Of a DNA stretch of 64,000 nucleotides, positions 26,353 through 34,743 are shown one piece after another. How positions within the stretch are numbered: position 1 is the first letter of the stretch; the number at the start of each line of letters is the position of its first letter. Origin of the DNA: Alistipes sp. GTDB taxonomy: Bacteria; Bacteroidota; Bacteroidia; Bacteroidales; Rikenellaceae. The notes under the pieces are model-generated. The model had not been told where the DNA came from and made no database searches. It was given only the letters and a program-made list of their open reading frames with translations. The stretch is taken from contig JALFNK010000013.1 of assembly GCA_022782405.1 (NCBI GenBank), forward strand, positions 186,001 through 250,000. The letters are read 5' to 3'. The position numbers and the translations under genes were made by a program.

Positions 26353-29037
26353 CTACTCCGTTTTTTCCGTCGAACTAAGTTTTTCGATCTGCTGTTCGGC
26401 CTCGGAAACAAGATTCGCGGCCTGTTTTTCGGCCTCCTGAACCAACTTGTCGCCGGCCTTCTGTGCCGCCAGGCGGGCAATCGCACCCTTCTCGGCTGCC
26501 GCTTCCACGAGCTTCGTCCGCTGCTCCTCGGCCGCCTTGACCAGCTGCTCGCCGGCCCGCTGCGCCTCGCTGCGGAGCTGTTCCGCGCGTTTCGAGAGCT
26601 CTTCGGAGAGGGATTCGCTGCCGGTAAGTTTCTGTACCTGCTCATCGACGGCACTCCGGACCGCCTCCTCTGCAGCCTTCTTTACATCGAGCGACAGGCG
26701 CGGATCGGAGAAGGTTCCGCCGATACCCACGTCGAACGTCTGCTCCCGGCCGGCGATGGGCACCTTCACGCACGCCGTATAGTCGATCGTCTGATCGAGT
26801 CCTGTCGAACCCGAGAGATCGACCGAGATATTGTCCGTCAGTTTCAGGCCGAAGGGCTGTGTGGCCACGCGCCCGTCGCGGATCGCGAACCGGATCGCCA
26901 CGTCGCGGGCCTCGATCTTCCGCAGGCGATCGTCCTTGAGCAGAGTGGCCAAACGGTCGAAAGCCTCGATCTGCTGCAGTTCGATATGCTCGGAACGGAT
27001 CTCTCCCGAAGCGTTGAGTGCCCCGAGGTCGGGCGACAGCTGTTCATCGAGCGGGGTATCGAGATCGAGCGAGAGGGAGTAGTCGCCGCCCGTCTTGGCA
27101 AAGATCGGAACCAGCTGACGCACCAGCTCCAGCTCCTCGAATGTCCGCGAGAAGGAGGCGTTCGAGACATTCGCCGCAAGCGACAGCGTCGATGCGCGGT
27201 CCGACGCCGTCGCAAGACGCCCCGATGCGGAGGCCCTGCCGCCGAACACACCCATCGAAAGCCGGTCGAGCGACAACACCCCGTCCGAAAGGGAGACAGC
27301 ACCCGAAACACGTTCGAGCTTCATCGCGGCGAAAAGCACCTGCTGCAATTCGGTCTCGAGCTTCAGGTCGAGATTCGTCGGGATCACCAGGGGCCGCGAC
27401 TCCACAGATGCCGCCCCGCTTGCCGCCGAAGCGGACTGCTCCGCCTCGTCCGAAGTCGGGGACGACGCCAGCAGTTCGTTCAGGTCGAGCAGATTCGACC
27501 GCACATAGAGGCGGCCCGAAAGCCGCTCACCGCGCAACAGATAACCGATATATCCGGTCAGCTGTCCGTTGGCCGACAAATCGCTGCGGCCGACCGTTAC
27601 GCCGCACTCGCCGAGTGTCATCGCCGTGGGGGACACGGAGGCCGCGGCCCGGCGGATGTGCACCTCGGGAATCGACGGAAGCGTCAGACCCAGCTCCTCG
27701 GCAACAATCGACCCGCGGGCGCCGATCCGCTCGTAACGCTGTTTCTCTATGTCGGACATGCGTCCCGACACCTGCACGTCAGCCGTGATCCGGCCACCGA
27801 GTTCCGTACCCTTTTCCAGGGGGTATACCTCGCCGATGGCACCCAGGTCGATACGACCCTCGGCCGTCGCGCGGAATTCGGGATCCGATGCGAGATTCGT
27901 GGCATGGAAAGTCGCCGACACCGTATTGCCCGCCATCGCAAACCCGAACTTCGAAAGGTCCACGACCGTACGGTCCATTACGCCGCCGGGATTCGAGACC
28001 GAAGCCGCAATCTGAATATCCGTTACGGCCTTGGGCAGCGACGAATACTGGAAACTGCCGTCGCGCACCTCTGTCTTCAGTTCGAATGCCGGAAGCACGG
28101 CTCCCCGCATCTCCCCTTTGGCCCAGACGGACATGGAGAGTTCTCCGGACGCCGACAGCCGCCGGAAATCCCGCGTATAGAATGCCGGGACGAGCGAGAG
28201 CACATCCTTGAACTGCACCTTTTCGCATCCGGCCTTGAGATCCATGGCCAGTGCCTCGCCGCGCTTTTCGACCCATCCGTCAAGAGCCAGCTCGATGGCA
28301 TTCAGCCGCAGCCTGTTTTCCGAGAACGTGAAACGGCCGTGCTCCAGGTCAGCGTCGATCCGGGCATCGAGGCTCGCTTCGGCATCGCTCAACAGCGGAA
28401 TGCTCCCCGACAAGAAGTTCATGCGTTCGGCCTGGATCCGCAAATCGAGATCCGTATGTGCCGCTGACATGTCGCCGCGAAGGCGCAGGGCAAGCGGTTC
28501 AACCGAGAAACGCATGCCCGAAGAGTCGTCTTCGTAACGGATCACGGCTTTCTCGAGGCGGAAATCGCGCACCGAAAGGCGGAAGGAGGATGTACCGTCC
28601 TTCCCGTCGGAAGATTCCTCCCCGGAAACGGGTTCGTCGGAAGGCTTCACGACATCCCAGTTCACCACCCCGTCGGCACATTTGTGCGCATGCACCGAGG
28701 GAGCCGCAAGAATCACCTTCGTAACCTCGAAACCGCCGTCGCCGAAGAGCGACAGGGGATTGACGACGACCGAAAGCCGCTCCTCTGCGGCGATCGTGTC
28801 GCCCTCGAAACGCTCCACACCGACGAGCGTCATGCCGCGCAACTCCAGCGAAGCTCTCGGGAAATGACGCAGGAAGCTGATGTTCAGCGATCTGAAATCC
28901 AATTTTGCCGTAAGCATCTCGTTGGCTTCACGCTTCACGATATCGGCAATCTTACCCCGCAGCAATACAGGTGCCGTGAGCAATAAGAGCAACAGGACGG
29001 CTATCGAAATGCCGGCCGTTTTCACGACTTTTTTCAT
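26353..29037 (-). CDS. AsmA-like protein with C-terminal coiled coil
   Basis: The product has 894 residues. An N-terminal membrane anchor (about 7-28) is followed by an AsmA-type region, with the early motif KLDFRSLNISFLRHFPRASL, and a long beta-rich body with NVSNASFSRTFEELELVRQL. The last ~110 residues are a heptad-like, Ala/Glu/Lys-rich helix (ELSKRAEQLRSEAQRAGEQL onwards) that should form a coiled coil. AsmA-family proteins bridge the periplasm and are linked to lipid transport. Its ATG overlaps the GNAT stop as ATGA. Confidence 0.85.
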   Translation of the reverse strand: MKKVVKTAGISIAVLLLLLLTAPVLLRGKIADIVKREANEMLTAKLDFRSLNISFLRHFPRASLELRGMTLVGVERFEGDTIAAEERLSVVVNPLSLFGDGGFEVTKVILAAPSVHAHKCADGVVNWDVVKPSDEPVSGEESSDGKDGTSSFRLSVRDFRLEKAVIRYEDDSSGMRFSVEPLALRLRGDMSAAHTDLDLRIQAERMNFLSGSIPLLSDAEASLDARIDADLEHGRFTFSENRLRLNAIELALDGWVEKRGEALAMDLKAGCEKVQFKDVLSLVPAFYTRDFRRLSASGELSMSVWAKGEMRGAVLPAFELKTEVRDGSFQYSSLPKAVTDIQIAASVSNPGGVMDRTVVDLSKFGFAMAGNTVSATFHATNLASDPEFRATAEGRIDLGAIGEVYPLEKGTELGGRITADVQVSGRMSDIEKQRYERIGARGSIVAEELGLTLPSIPEVHIRRAAASVSPTAMTLGECGVTVGRSDLSANGQLTGYIGYLLRGERLSGRLYVRSNLLDLNELLASSPTSDEAEQSASAASGAASVESRPLVIPTNLDLKLETELQQVLFAAMKLERVSGAVSLSDGVLSLDRLSMGVFGGRASASGRLATASDRASTLSLAANVSNASFSRTFEELELVRQLVPIFAKTGGDYSLSLDLDTPLDEQLSPDLGALNASGEIRSEHIELQQIEAFDRLATLLKDDRLRKIEARDVAIRFAIRDGRVATQPFGLKLTDNISVDLSGSTGLDQTIDYTACVKVPIAGREQTFDVGIGGTFSDPRLSLDVKKAAEEAVRSAVDEQVQKLTGSESLSEELSKRAEQLRSEAQRAGEQLVKAAEEQRTKLVEAAAEKGAIARLAAQKAGDKLVQEAEKQAANLVSEAEQQIEKLSSTEKTE

Positions 29038-29483
29038 AACATATCCGTTATTCGGGCGAATACTACCGTATCCACCTCTTCGAATCCCATTTTACGGTAA
29101 AGCGCATGCGCCGCACGGCGCGCTGCACGGGAGGTGAGCATCACCCGCCCGATGCCCTCCGCGGCGGCACGTTCGAGGGCCGTCTGCACAAGCCGTTCTC
29201 CGATACCGAGTCCCCGCGCCGCCGCATCCACGACGACATCTTCGATCCATGCCTTGGATCCCGACGGTACGCGATACCACGCCAAAGCCAGCAGCCCGAC
29301 GATCGCACCGCGCTGCCAGGCAGCGAACAAAATCGTCCGGGGATCTCCGACAATGGCCCGCAACACCTCCCCGGAAGGAGTCCGAAGCCCGGGTGAAAGC
29401 TGCGGCAGGAGCCGATCGAGCGCTTCGGTGAGCGTCGGCGTCAATTCTTCTACTTCTACTTCGCGGATGGATATTTCACACAT
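29034..29483 (-). CDS. GNAT family N-acetyltransferase
   Basis: The product has 149 residues from the ATG at 29483. The acetyl-CoA motif A is WIEDVVVDAAARGLGIGERL and the end is ALYRKMGFEEVDTVVF. The substrate is unknown. It is translationally coupled (ATGA) to the AsmA-like gene. A TAACTTTG box on the minus strand at 29565-29572 is the likely promoter element. Confidence 0.87.
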   Translation of the reverse strand: MCEISIREVEVEELTPTLTEALDRLLPQLSPGLRTPSGEVLRAIVGDPRTILFAAWQRGAIVGLLALAWYRVPSGSKAWIEDVVVDAAARGLGIGERLVQTALERAAAEGIGRVMLTSRAARRAAHALYRKMGFEEVDTVVFARITDML

Positions 29484-29688
29484 ATACCGATTCTGCAGTC
29501 TGCAACCAGAAGACGGATGTCCGTGGCAGGTTCCCCGCCGTTTCCGCATCGAGACCATTTTGTGCAAAGTTAATCTTTTTCCGGCAAAGGCGGCGGCATT
29601 CCGGATAAAAAGCGTACTTTTGTCTTTTGCATACGGGATTTTCCGACCGAAATGAACTCTCAGGAAGCCCCCGTATTCGGAAAAGTTT

Positions 29689-30573
29689 TTGCCGCATGAA
29701 AAAAACGCACTCCTTTTCGCACTCCTTTTCGCGGCCTGCAACACGAGCGAAGAGGTCTCGACAGTCGAGATCGAAGAGCCCGTTTCTGGCATCTGCGAAT
29801 ATACGCCCGCTCCGGGTCAATTCATCAACAGTTCCGATGCGGGATTCCCCGACACGCCGATCCGTACGGCGGAGGAGGCCGCCGACTACGCCGAGCAACG
29901 GCTCGGACAAAACCTCTACGTTTCGCTCGGCGGCTGGGGCGGATACCTCGTCGCCGAATTCGCCGAACCCGTTCCCAACACGGGCGGATACGATCTCTAT
30001 GTGATCGGGAATCATTTCAACGGCTCTTCGGAGCCAGGCATTGTCTGGGTGGCACAGAAGGAAGACGGCGCTCCGGGGACATGGTACCAGCTTCGGGGAA
30101 GCGAATACGACAACGCCGAGACGCTGCTCGATTACGAGGTAACCTATACCTCCCCGACAGAGGCCGGAGGTGCGGTGGCCTGGAGCGACAACCGGGGTTG
30201 CACGGGAACAATCGACTGCATCGGCGTCCATCCGCAGCCGAGTTATGTTCCGGCATGGGTGACTTCGCTTACCTATCGGGGAACACGGTTGCGCGACAAC
30301 GTATATTACGACGAAGACTCCGGGAAATACATCATGCAACCCTTCTCGTGGGGGTATGCCGACAACTATTCGACGATCGACCGTCTGGGCATGAAAAACC
30401 GCTTTCGGATCGCCGATGCCGTCGATGAACGGGGCGAAGCCGCGCATCTGGAGCAGATCGACTACATAAAGGTCCAGACCGGCGTGAACGCCAAGGCTGG
30501 GAACAACGTCGGAGAGATCTCGACCGAGGTGTGCGGCATAGGTTGCTACCGCACGGTAACGCGCACCGAATAA
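29689..30573 (+). CDS. Surface lipoprotein with out-of-frame ATG at an A7 run
   Basis: The main frame opens at a TTG (29689) and encodes 294 residues. The only nearby ATG (29696) is followed by seven A and is one base out of frame. With eight A it would read MKKNALLFALLFAAC, a perfect SPII signal with lipobox FAAC. The hydrophobic core ALLFALLF is a tandem 12-bp duplication (29707-29718 and 29719-29730). The mature part (YVSLGGWGGYLVAEF, SSEPGIVWVAQ, WYQLRGSEYDN) resembles Bacteroidales surface proteins of unknown function. A TACTTTTG box lies at 29615-29622. Expression may depend on the TTG start, slippage or phase variation, or the shift may be an assembly error. Confidence 0.75.
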   Translation: MPHEKNALLFALLFAACNTSEEVSTVEIEEPVSGICEYTPAPGQFINSSDAGFPDTPIRTAEEAADYAEQRLGQNLYVSLGGWGGYLVAEFAEPVPNTGGYDLYVIGNHFNGSSEPGIVWVAQKEDGAPGTWYQLRGSEYDNAETLLDYEVTYTSPTEAGGAVAWSDNRGCTGTIDCIGVHPQPSYVPAWVTSLTYRGTRLRDNVYYDEDSGKYIMQPFSWGYADNYSTIDRLGMKNRFRIADAVDERGEAAHLEQIDYIKVQTGVNAKAGNNVGEISTEVCGIGCYRTVTRTE

Positions 30574-30585
30574 CGTCTGTGCCCG

Positions 30586-31296
30586 ATGACCCTCCGCGAA
30601 GAGCTGCTCGCACTGGCCGACCCCCGTTACCGGGAGTTTTCGGCATCGCTGATCCCTGGAGCCGGCGCCATGCTCGGGGTCCGCATTCCGCAGTTGCGGA
30701 AGATCGCCCGCCGAATCGCCCGCAGCGATTGGCGCACCTTTCTCGGGACATGCACTCCACGCTGCTTCGAGGAACGGCTGATCGAAGGTTTCGTGATCGG
30801 ATATGCCCCGTGTCCGATCGAGGAGAAGCTCGCATGGGTCGCCCGTTTCGTCCCCCGTATCGACAACTGGGCCGTCTGCGACTGCTTCTGCTGGCGGCTC
30901 CGGGCCGATGAGCGCGAAGCGATGTGGCATTTCATCCAGCCCTACTTCCGCTCCGACGCGGAATACGACATCCGTTTTGCGGTGGTCATGGCTTTGGACA
31001 ACTTCATCGACGAAGAGCACATCGACGCCCTGCTGAAACTCCTGGGCCCGATCCGCCACGACGGATATTACGCCCGCATGGGCGTGGCGTGGGCCGTCTC
31101 GGTCTGCTTCGTGAAACAGCCCGCGAAGACCCGCCCCTGGCTCGAGAACGACTGCCCGCTCGACGACTGGACCTTCAACCGCTCGCTGCAAAAGATCCGC
31201 GAATCGTATCGGGCGGACAGTGCCGACAAGGCCGCACTCCGGCGGCTGAAGCGCCCCGCAAAAAGAGCGGCCGAGAATTCCGGAATAACAAAATAA
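30586..31296 (+). CDS. DNA alkylation repair protein (AlkD-like)
   Basis: The product has 236 residues of helical HEAT-like repeats. It begins REELLALADPRYREFSASLIPG with the motif MLGVRIPQLRKIARRIA. The conserved NWAVCDCF and DIRFAVVMALDNFI segments hold the region that in AlkD carries the catalytic Asp and Trp. It would excise alkylated bases such as 3- and 7-methylpurines. It starts 12 bases after the lipoprotein and probably shares its transcript. Confidence 0.87.
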   Translation: MTLREELLALADPRYREFSASLIPGAGAMLGVRIPQLRKIARRIARSDWRTFLGTCTPRCFEERLIEGFVIGYAPCPIEEKLAWVARFVPRIDNWAVCDCFCWRLRADEREAMWHFIQPYFRSDAEYDIRFAVVMALDNFIDEEHIDALLKLLGPIRHDGYYARMGVAWAVSVCFVKQPAKTRPWLENDCPLDDWTFNRSLQKIRESYRADSADKAALRRLKRPAKRAAENSGITK

Positions 31297-31332
31297 TCGT
31301 ATATTTGCCCCCGTAACCACAATACGAAGGCC

Positions 31333-32058
31333 ATGCGCAAACTCGTTATCATCCCCACCTACAACGAAAAAGAGAACATCTCGGCCATGATCTCGAAGGT
31401 CTTTTCGCTCGAAGAGGCATTCGAGATGCTCGTCATCGACGACGGCTCGCCCGACGGAACGGCGGCGATCGTCCGCGAGCGTCAGAAGGAGTTTCCCGAG
31501 ACGCTGCATCTGCTGGAACGCTCCGGCAAGCAGGGGCTCGGCACGGCCTACCTGACAGGATTCCGCTGGGGCCTGGAACACGGATTCGATTATATCTGCG
31601 AAATGGACTGCGACTTCTCGCACAACCCCGACGACCTGGTGCGTCTCTATCGTACGGCCGCCGAAGGCTACGACGTTGTGGTGGGATCGCGCTATGTGCA
31701 GGGCGTGAATGTCATCAACTGGCCCATGTCGCGTCTGCTGATGTCCTACTTCGCCTCGGTTTACGTCCGCGCCGTAACGCGCATGCCCCTGCGTGATGCC
31801 ACGGCCGGATTCGTCTGCTACTCGCGCCGGGCGCTCGAGACGATGGACCTCGATGCCGTGCGCATGAAGGGCTACGGATTCCAGATCGAGATGAAATATA
31901 CGGCCTGGAGACTGGGTCTGAAGCTTCGGGAGGTGTCGATCGTCTTCGTCGAGCGCCGCGAAGGGGTGTCGAAAATGTCGGGAGGCATCTTCCGCGAAGC
32001 CTTCTTCGGAGTGCTGGGGCTCCCGTTGCGGCGCATCCGCAAACGTACCGCCCGCTGA
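31333..32058 (+). CDS. Polyprenol monophosphomannose synthase-like GT2
   Basis: The product has 241 residues, a GT-A fold. It has LVIIPTYNEKENI, LVIDDGSPDGTA, the GSGKQGLGTAY-like segment ERSGKQGLGTAYLTG, and the DxD region CEMDCDFSHNPDDL. GYGFQIEMKYTA and EREGVSKMSGGI are typical of DPM1 homologues. It transfers a sugar, usually mannose, from a nucleotide to undecaprenyl or dolichyl phosphate on the inner leaflet. The convergent GtrA and GT83 genes could flip and use such a donor. A TATATTTG box lies at 31300-31307. Confidence 0.92.
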   Translation: MRKLVIIPTYNEKENISAMISKVFSLEEAFEMLVIDDGSPDGTAAIVRERQKEFPETLHLLERSGKQGLGTAYLTGFRWGLEHGFDYICEMDCDFSHNPDDLVRLYRTAAEGYDVVVGSRYVQGVNVINWPMSRLLMSYFASVYVRAVTRMPLRDATAGFVCYSRRALETMDLDAVRMKGYGFQIEMKYTAWRLGLKLREVSIVFVERREGVSKMSGGIFREAFFGVLGLPLRRIRKRTAR

Positions 32059-32076
32059 AAACGACCCGGACACGGA

Positions 32077-32124
32077 ACGAAGGGCCGGATCTCCCCATGC
32101 AGGAGATCCGGCCCTTCGTTTTTC
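32077..32124 (+). terminator. Strong intrinsic terminator after the GT2 gene
   Basis: A perfect 18-bp stem (32077-32094 with 32102-32119) and a 7-base loop are followed by T5. It lies between the convergent GT2 and GtrA genes. Confidence 0.92.
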
Positions 32125-32141
32125 CACCGGCGGACCGATCC

Positions 32142-32513
32142 TTACAGGAACGTGAAAAAGTAGTTCATAAAGAAGTTCCAGAAGGTAACCACACCCGTCG
32201 CAAAGAGTTTGGCCAGATAGAAGTTCATCCGGAAACGGTGGTGCAGCAGATAGATCGTAGCGTTGTTGATCGCCAGCCCCACGACCGCGATTCCCAGAAA
32301 GCGCAGATACTGTCCGGCGATGTCGGGATTTTCGTTGTGGAATGTCCAGAGACGGTTCAGGATATAGTTTGTCGTCGAAGCGCAAAGGAACCCCAACGAA
32401 TTGGCCGCATACTTGTTCAGGCGCAGCCACTCCTTGCAGGCATAGGTGATACCGAAGTCCACGAAGACCCCGGAACCTCCCACGACGCAGAATTTCAAGA
32501 ATTGTTCGATCAT
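32142..32513 (-). CDS. GtrA family membrane protein
   Basis: The product has 123 residues with four membrane segments. It begins IEQFLKFCVVGGSGVFVDFG and contains NYILNRLWTFHN and VTFWNFFMNYFFTF, the GtrA pattern. Relatives are thought to flip polyprenyl-linked sugars. Position between a DPM1-like gene and a GT83 gene fits a lipid-linked sugar pathway at the inner membrane. Confidence 0.92.
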   Translation of the reverse strand: MIEQFLKFCVVGGSGVFVDFGITYACKEWLRLNKYAANSLGFLCASTTNYILNRLWTFHNENPDIAGQYLRFLGIAVVGLAINNATIYLLHHRFRMNFYLAKLFATGVVTFWNFFMNYFFTFL

Positions 32514-32580
32514 ACCTTACTCACTGATTCACTGACTCACCGGCAGAGCGAAAGACGCTCTGCCGCTCCATATATCGGAT

Positions 32581-34299
32581 TCATCGGGTGGCGGCTACCC
32601 GCGTGGGCAGCGCCGCGCCGTTGTACCAATTCGTATAACCTTCACGATGCAGGGCGAAGCCGACATCGAACGTCTCACCGGCCAGCTGCGGCGGCACGGC
32701 AAAGTGCAGATCGCATGCCGTCTCTGCTGCGGCCGGGAGCGTAAGGCGCTCCGGCAGCACAAACTCCTCGACCCGGAAACGCCCGTGTTTCCAGAGCATC
32801 GACAGCCGCACGCTGTCGCCGACCTCTATTGCATAGGGATAGGGATTCACCAGGCGCAGCGACAGATGCAGCGTATCGCCCGCGGCAACCTGTCCGGGCA
32901 GCCCGTCGATCGCGATCGAGACACGGCGTACGGGATGGAACGAGGGGTCCACGAACCACGAGAAGCTGCGGCCGTTGGCCATCCGCAGGGTACGGATGCG
33001 GCCCGTCGTATCGGCCCCGGCCGGCGTCGGGCATTCGACAAGCACCTCGCGCCCCGTGAAGCGGTCGTCGTCATCGCGGAACTGCCACTGATGGGTCCGG
33101 TAGCGGATATTGGGCTGGCAATAGGCCTCGCCGCCCGTATAGAAGGCGTATTTGGCCGCCACGGCATATCCGTGCCGGAAGACGACGGGGCGTCCCTGCG
33201 CCTCGGCCGCGATGGCGCCGTAACTTTCCCTGTTGTCGAAAACCTCGAAGCGGATGCCCAGCGGATTGAAGATCATCTCCAGACGCACGAGTGCCACCAG
33301 CACCAGCGTAACGGCACCCGCCCGCATCACATAACGCCGGGTGCGGGAATGGCGCCGGGCGTAGTCGAACAGCAGCGCGACAAGGCCGAACGCGGCGACG
33401 ATGACCCACTGGGGCTGCACATACCCGCGCAGCGACGAGAGGAGAAAGAAGCCGATAAAGGCCACGGGAAGGAGTTTCAGCGTCCGCCACAGGGCTCCGC
33501 GCGATGCCACCCGCGTTTTCCGCCAGGCCTGGACGTAGAGCGGCACGAAGAAAGGGTTGAAGACCACGAGCATGTTCGCCAGGAACTCGGTAACGTAGTT
33601 CACGCGGAAGGTGGCGTTGCGCGACGAGAGGTGGTAGACGAACGAGGCCCAGTCGTGCTCATACTGCCAAACGAGATGCGGGACGAGCAGCAGGGCGGCC
33701 ACCGCTCCCGAGGCATAAAGCCCGGGGCGCCGCAGCAGACGCGGATTGGCCGCCAGGGCGAAGAGTACGACCAGTGCTCCGTGATACTTGCTGTAGGCCA
33801 TCAGAGCCATTGCGGCGCCCATCCAGAGCCAGGCTCCGCGGCGGTGTTCGGCGAAATTGCGGAAGCTCCACAGAAAGAGCGCCGACGCGAAAAGCAGCGG
33901 TCCGTCGGGTACGGCGATGAAGCCGTAAAGCTGGAGCATGAGTGTCGCCGCGCAGATCATGACGTAGAGCGTCGCATCGCGCCGTTGCGGCGTCTCCGGA
34001 CGCACCAGACGCCACAGGACCCACAGATAGGCCGGCTGAAGCAGCGTGAAGAAGAGACGTACGCCCAGCTCGCCGCCGAAGAGCCGTTCGCCGAGCCACA
34101 CGAGCAGAGCCGTTACGGGCGGATGGTCGAAATAGCCCCAGGCAAGCCGCTCGGCGAACAGGTGGTAGTAGGCTTCGTCGTTGGCCAGCTCCGTCCAGCC
34201 CGCCTCGAACAGGTTGGCGCACCACCAAAGGCCGAGCCACAGGGCCACGAGCGCATCGGGGCGTAACGAAGCGTATGTTTTTCCGATAGATACCTTCAT
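32581..34299 (-). CDS. GT83-type membrane glycosyltransferase (ArnT-like)
   Basis: The product has 572 residues from the ATG at 34299. The first periplasmic loop has the GT-C acidic motif ELANDEAYYHLFAERLAWGY followed by FDHPPVTALLVWLGE, typical of ArnT/PMT-like enzymes. About 10 to 12 membrane segments follow, then a soluble C-terminal domain (about 390-572). It should transfer a sugar from a polyprenyl phosphate carrier to a periplasmic acceptor such as lipid A or a glycan. A TACCTTTG box at 34308-34315 lies 8 bases upstream. Confidence 0.85.
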   Translation of the reverse strand: MKVSIGKTYASLRPDALVALWLGLWWCANLFEAGWTELANDEAYYHLFAERLAWGYFDHPPVTALLVWLGERLFGGELGVRLFFTLLQPAYLWVLWRLVRPETPQRRDATLYVMICAATLMLQLYGFIAVPDGPLLFASALFLWSFRNFAEHRRGAWLWMGAAMALMAYSKYHGALVVLFALAANPRLLRRPGLYASGAVAALLLVPHLVWQYEHDWASFVYHLSSRNATFRVNYVTEFLANMLVVFNPFFVPLYVQAWRKTRVASRGALWRTLKLLPVAFIGFFLLSSLRGYVQPQWVIVAAFGLVALLFDYARRHSRTRRYVMRAGAVTLVLVALVRLEMIFNPLGIRFEVFDNRESYGAIAAEAQGRPVVFRHGYAVAAKYAFYTGGEAYCQPNIRYRTHQWQFRDDDDRFTGREVLVECPTPAGADTTGRIRTLRMANGRSFSWFVDPSFHPVRRVSIAIDGLPGQVAAGDTLHLSLRLVNPYPYAIEVGDSVRLSMLWKHGRFRVEEFVLPERLTLPAAAETACDLHFAVPPQLAGETFDVGFALHREGYTNWYNGAALPTRVAATR

Positions 34300-34426
34300 A
34301 CGGGAGGCAAAGGTAGGAAAAATTCCGGGGCACGCAAAACTCCGGACCGGGACCCGCCCGGCCGCCGTCGAAAAAACAGACGCCGCATCGCACGGTATCC
34401 GAAAAATTTGTCTACCTTTGCACACA
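34300..34426. promoter_or_regulatory. Divergent promoter region between GT83 and the B12 operon
   Basis: A minus-strand TACCTTTG box (34308-34315) faces the GT83 gene, and a plus-strand TACCTTTG box (34413-34420) lies just before the riboswitch. Neither has a perfect -33 TTTG at the ideal spacing. No ORF is seen in this stretch. Confidence 0.6.
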
Positions 34427-34612
34427 CAAGGTTTCCGCACCGCCCCAGTCGCATCGGCGGTACGGATGAAAAGGGAATCCGGTGGGAATCCGGAACAGTA
34501 CTCGCTGCTGTAAGTCCCCTCTCCGCTCGGGAGAGATCGTCCGCAGGCACTCTCTGCCACTGGGTACACCGGGAAGGCGCCTCGGACGGGACAAGTCAGA
34601 AGACCTGCCTTG
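34427..34612 (+). ncRNA. Cobalamin (AdoCbl) riboswitch
   Basis: The conserved core is present in order: AAAAGGGAATCCGGTGGGAA (34469-34488), the ATCCGGAACAG segment, CGCTGCTGTAAG, GCCACTGGG, CGGGAAGG, and the B12 box AAGTCAGAAGACCTGCC. The outer helix is CAAGG (34427-34431) with CCTTG (34608-34612), and P2 pairs about 34434-34444 with 34456-34466. It begins a few bases after a TACCTTTG -7 box and precedes the btuG start by 131 bases. It should switch off the B12 uptake operon when cobalamin is plentiful. Confidence 0.95.
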
Positions 34613-34743
34613 CAATGACGGATTTGCGCCCGCGGGTTTCGGGCAGAAATCGGATTGTCGGAAGAGGTTTCATCCCCGGTTTTTCGGTCATGCCCGCACT
34701 CCTCCGGTACGCATCCGTACCGAACCAACTGTTTGTACGAGGC
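34613..34743 (+). promoter_or_regulatory. Expression platform of the cobalamin riboswitch
   Basis: No intrinsic terminator with a T run is visible, so control is probably at translation. A 7-bp hairpin CGGTACG/CGTACCG (34705-34711 with 34716-34722) lies 21 bases before the btuG ATG. The 11 bases CATCCGTACCG (34712-34722) are perfectly complementary to CGGTACGGATG (34458-34468) in the P2 arm of the aptamer, giving a candidate alternative pairing. Confidence 0.6.

Noticed and set aside
26050..28467. 805-codon plus-strand frame opposite the AsmA-like gene
   Set aside because: It is an antisense shadow with biased Arg/His content. The minus-strand protein has a membrane anchor and family motifs.
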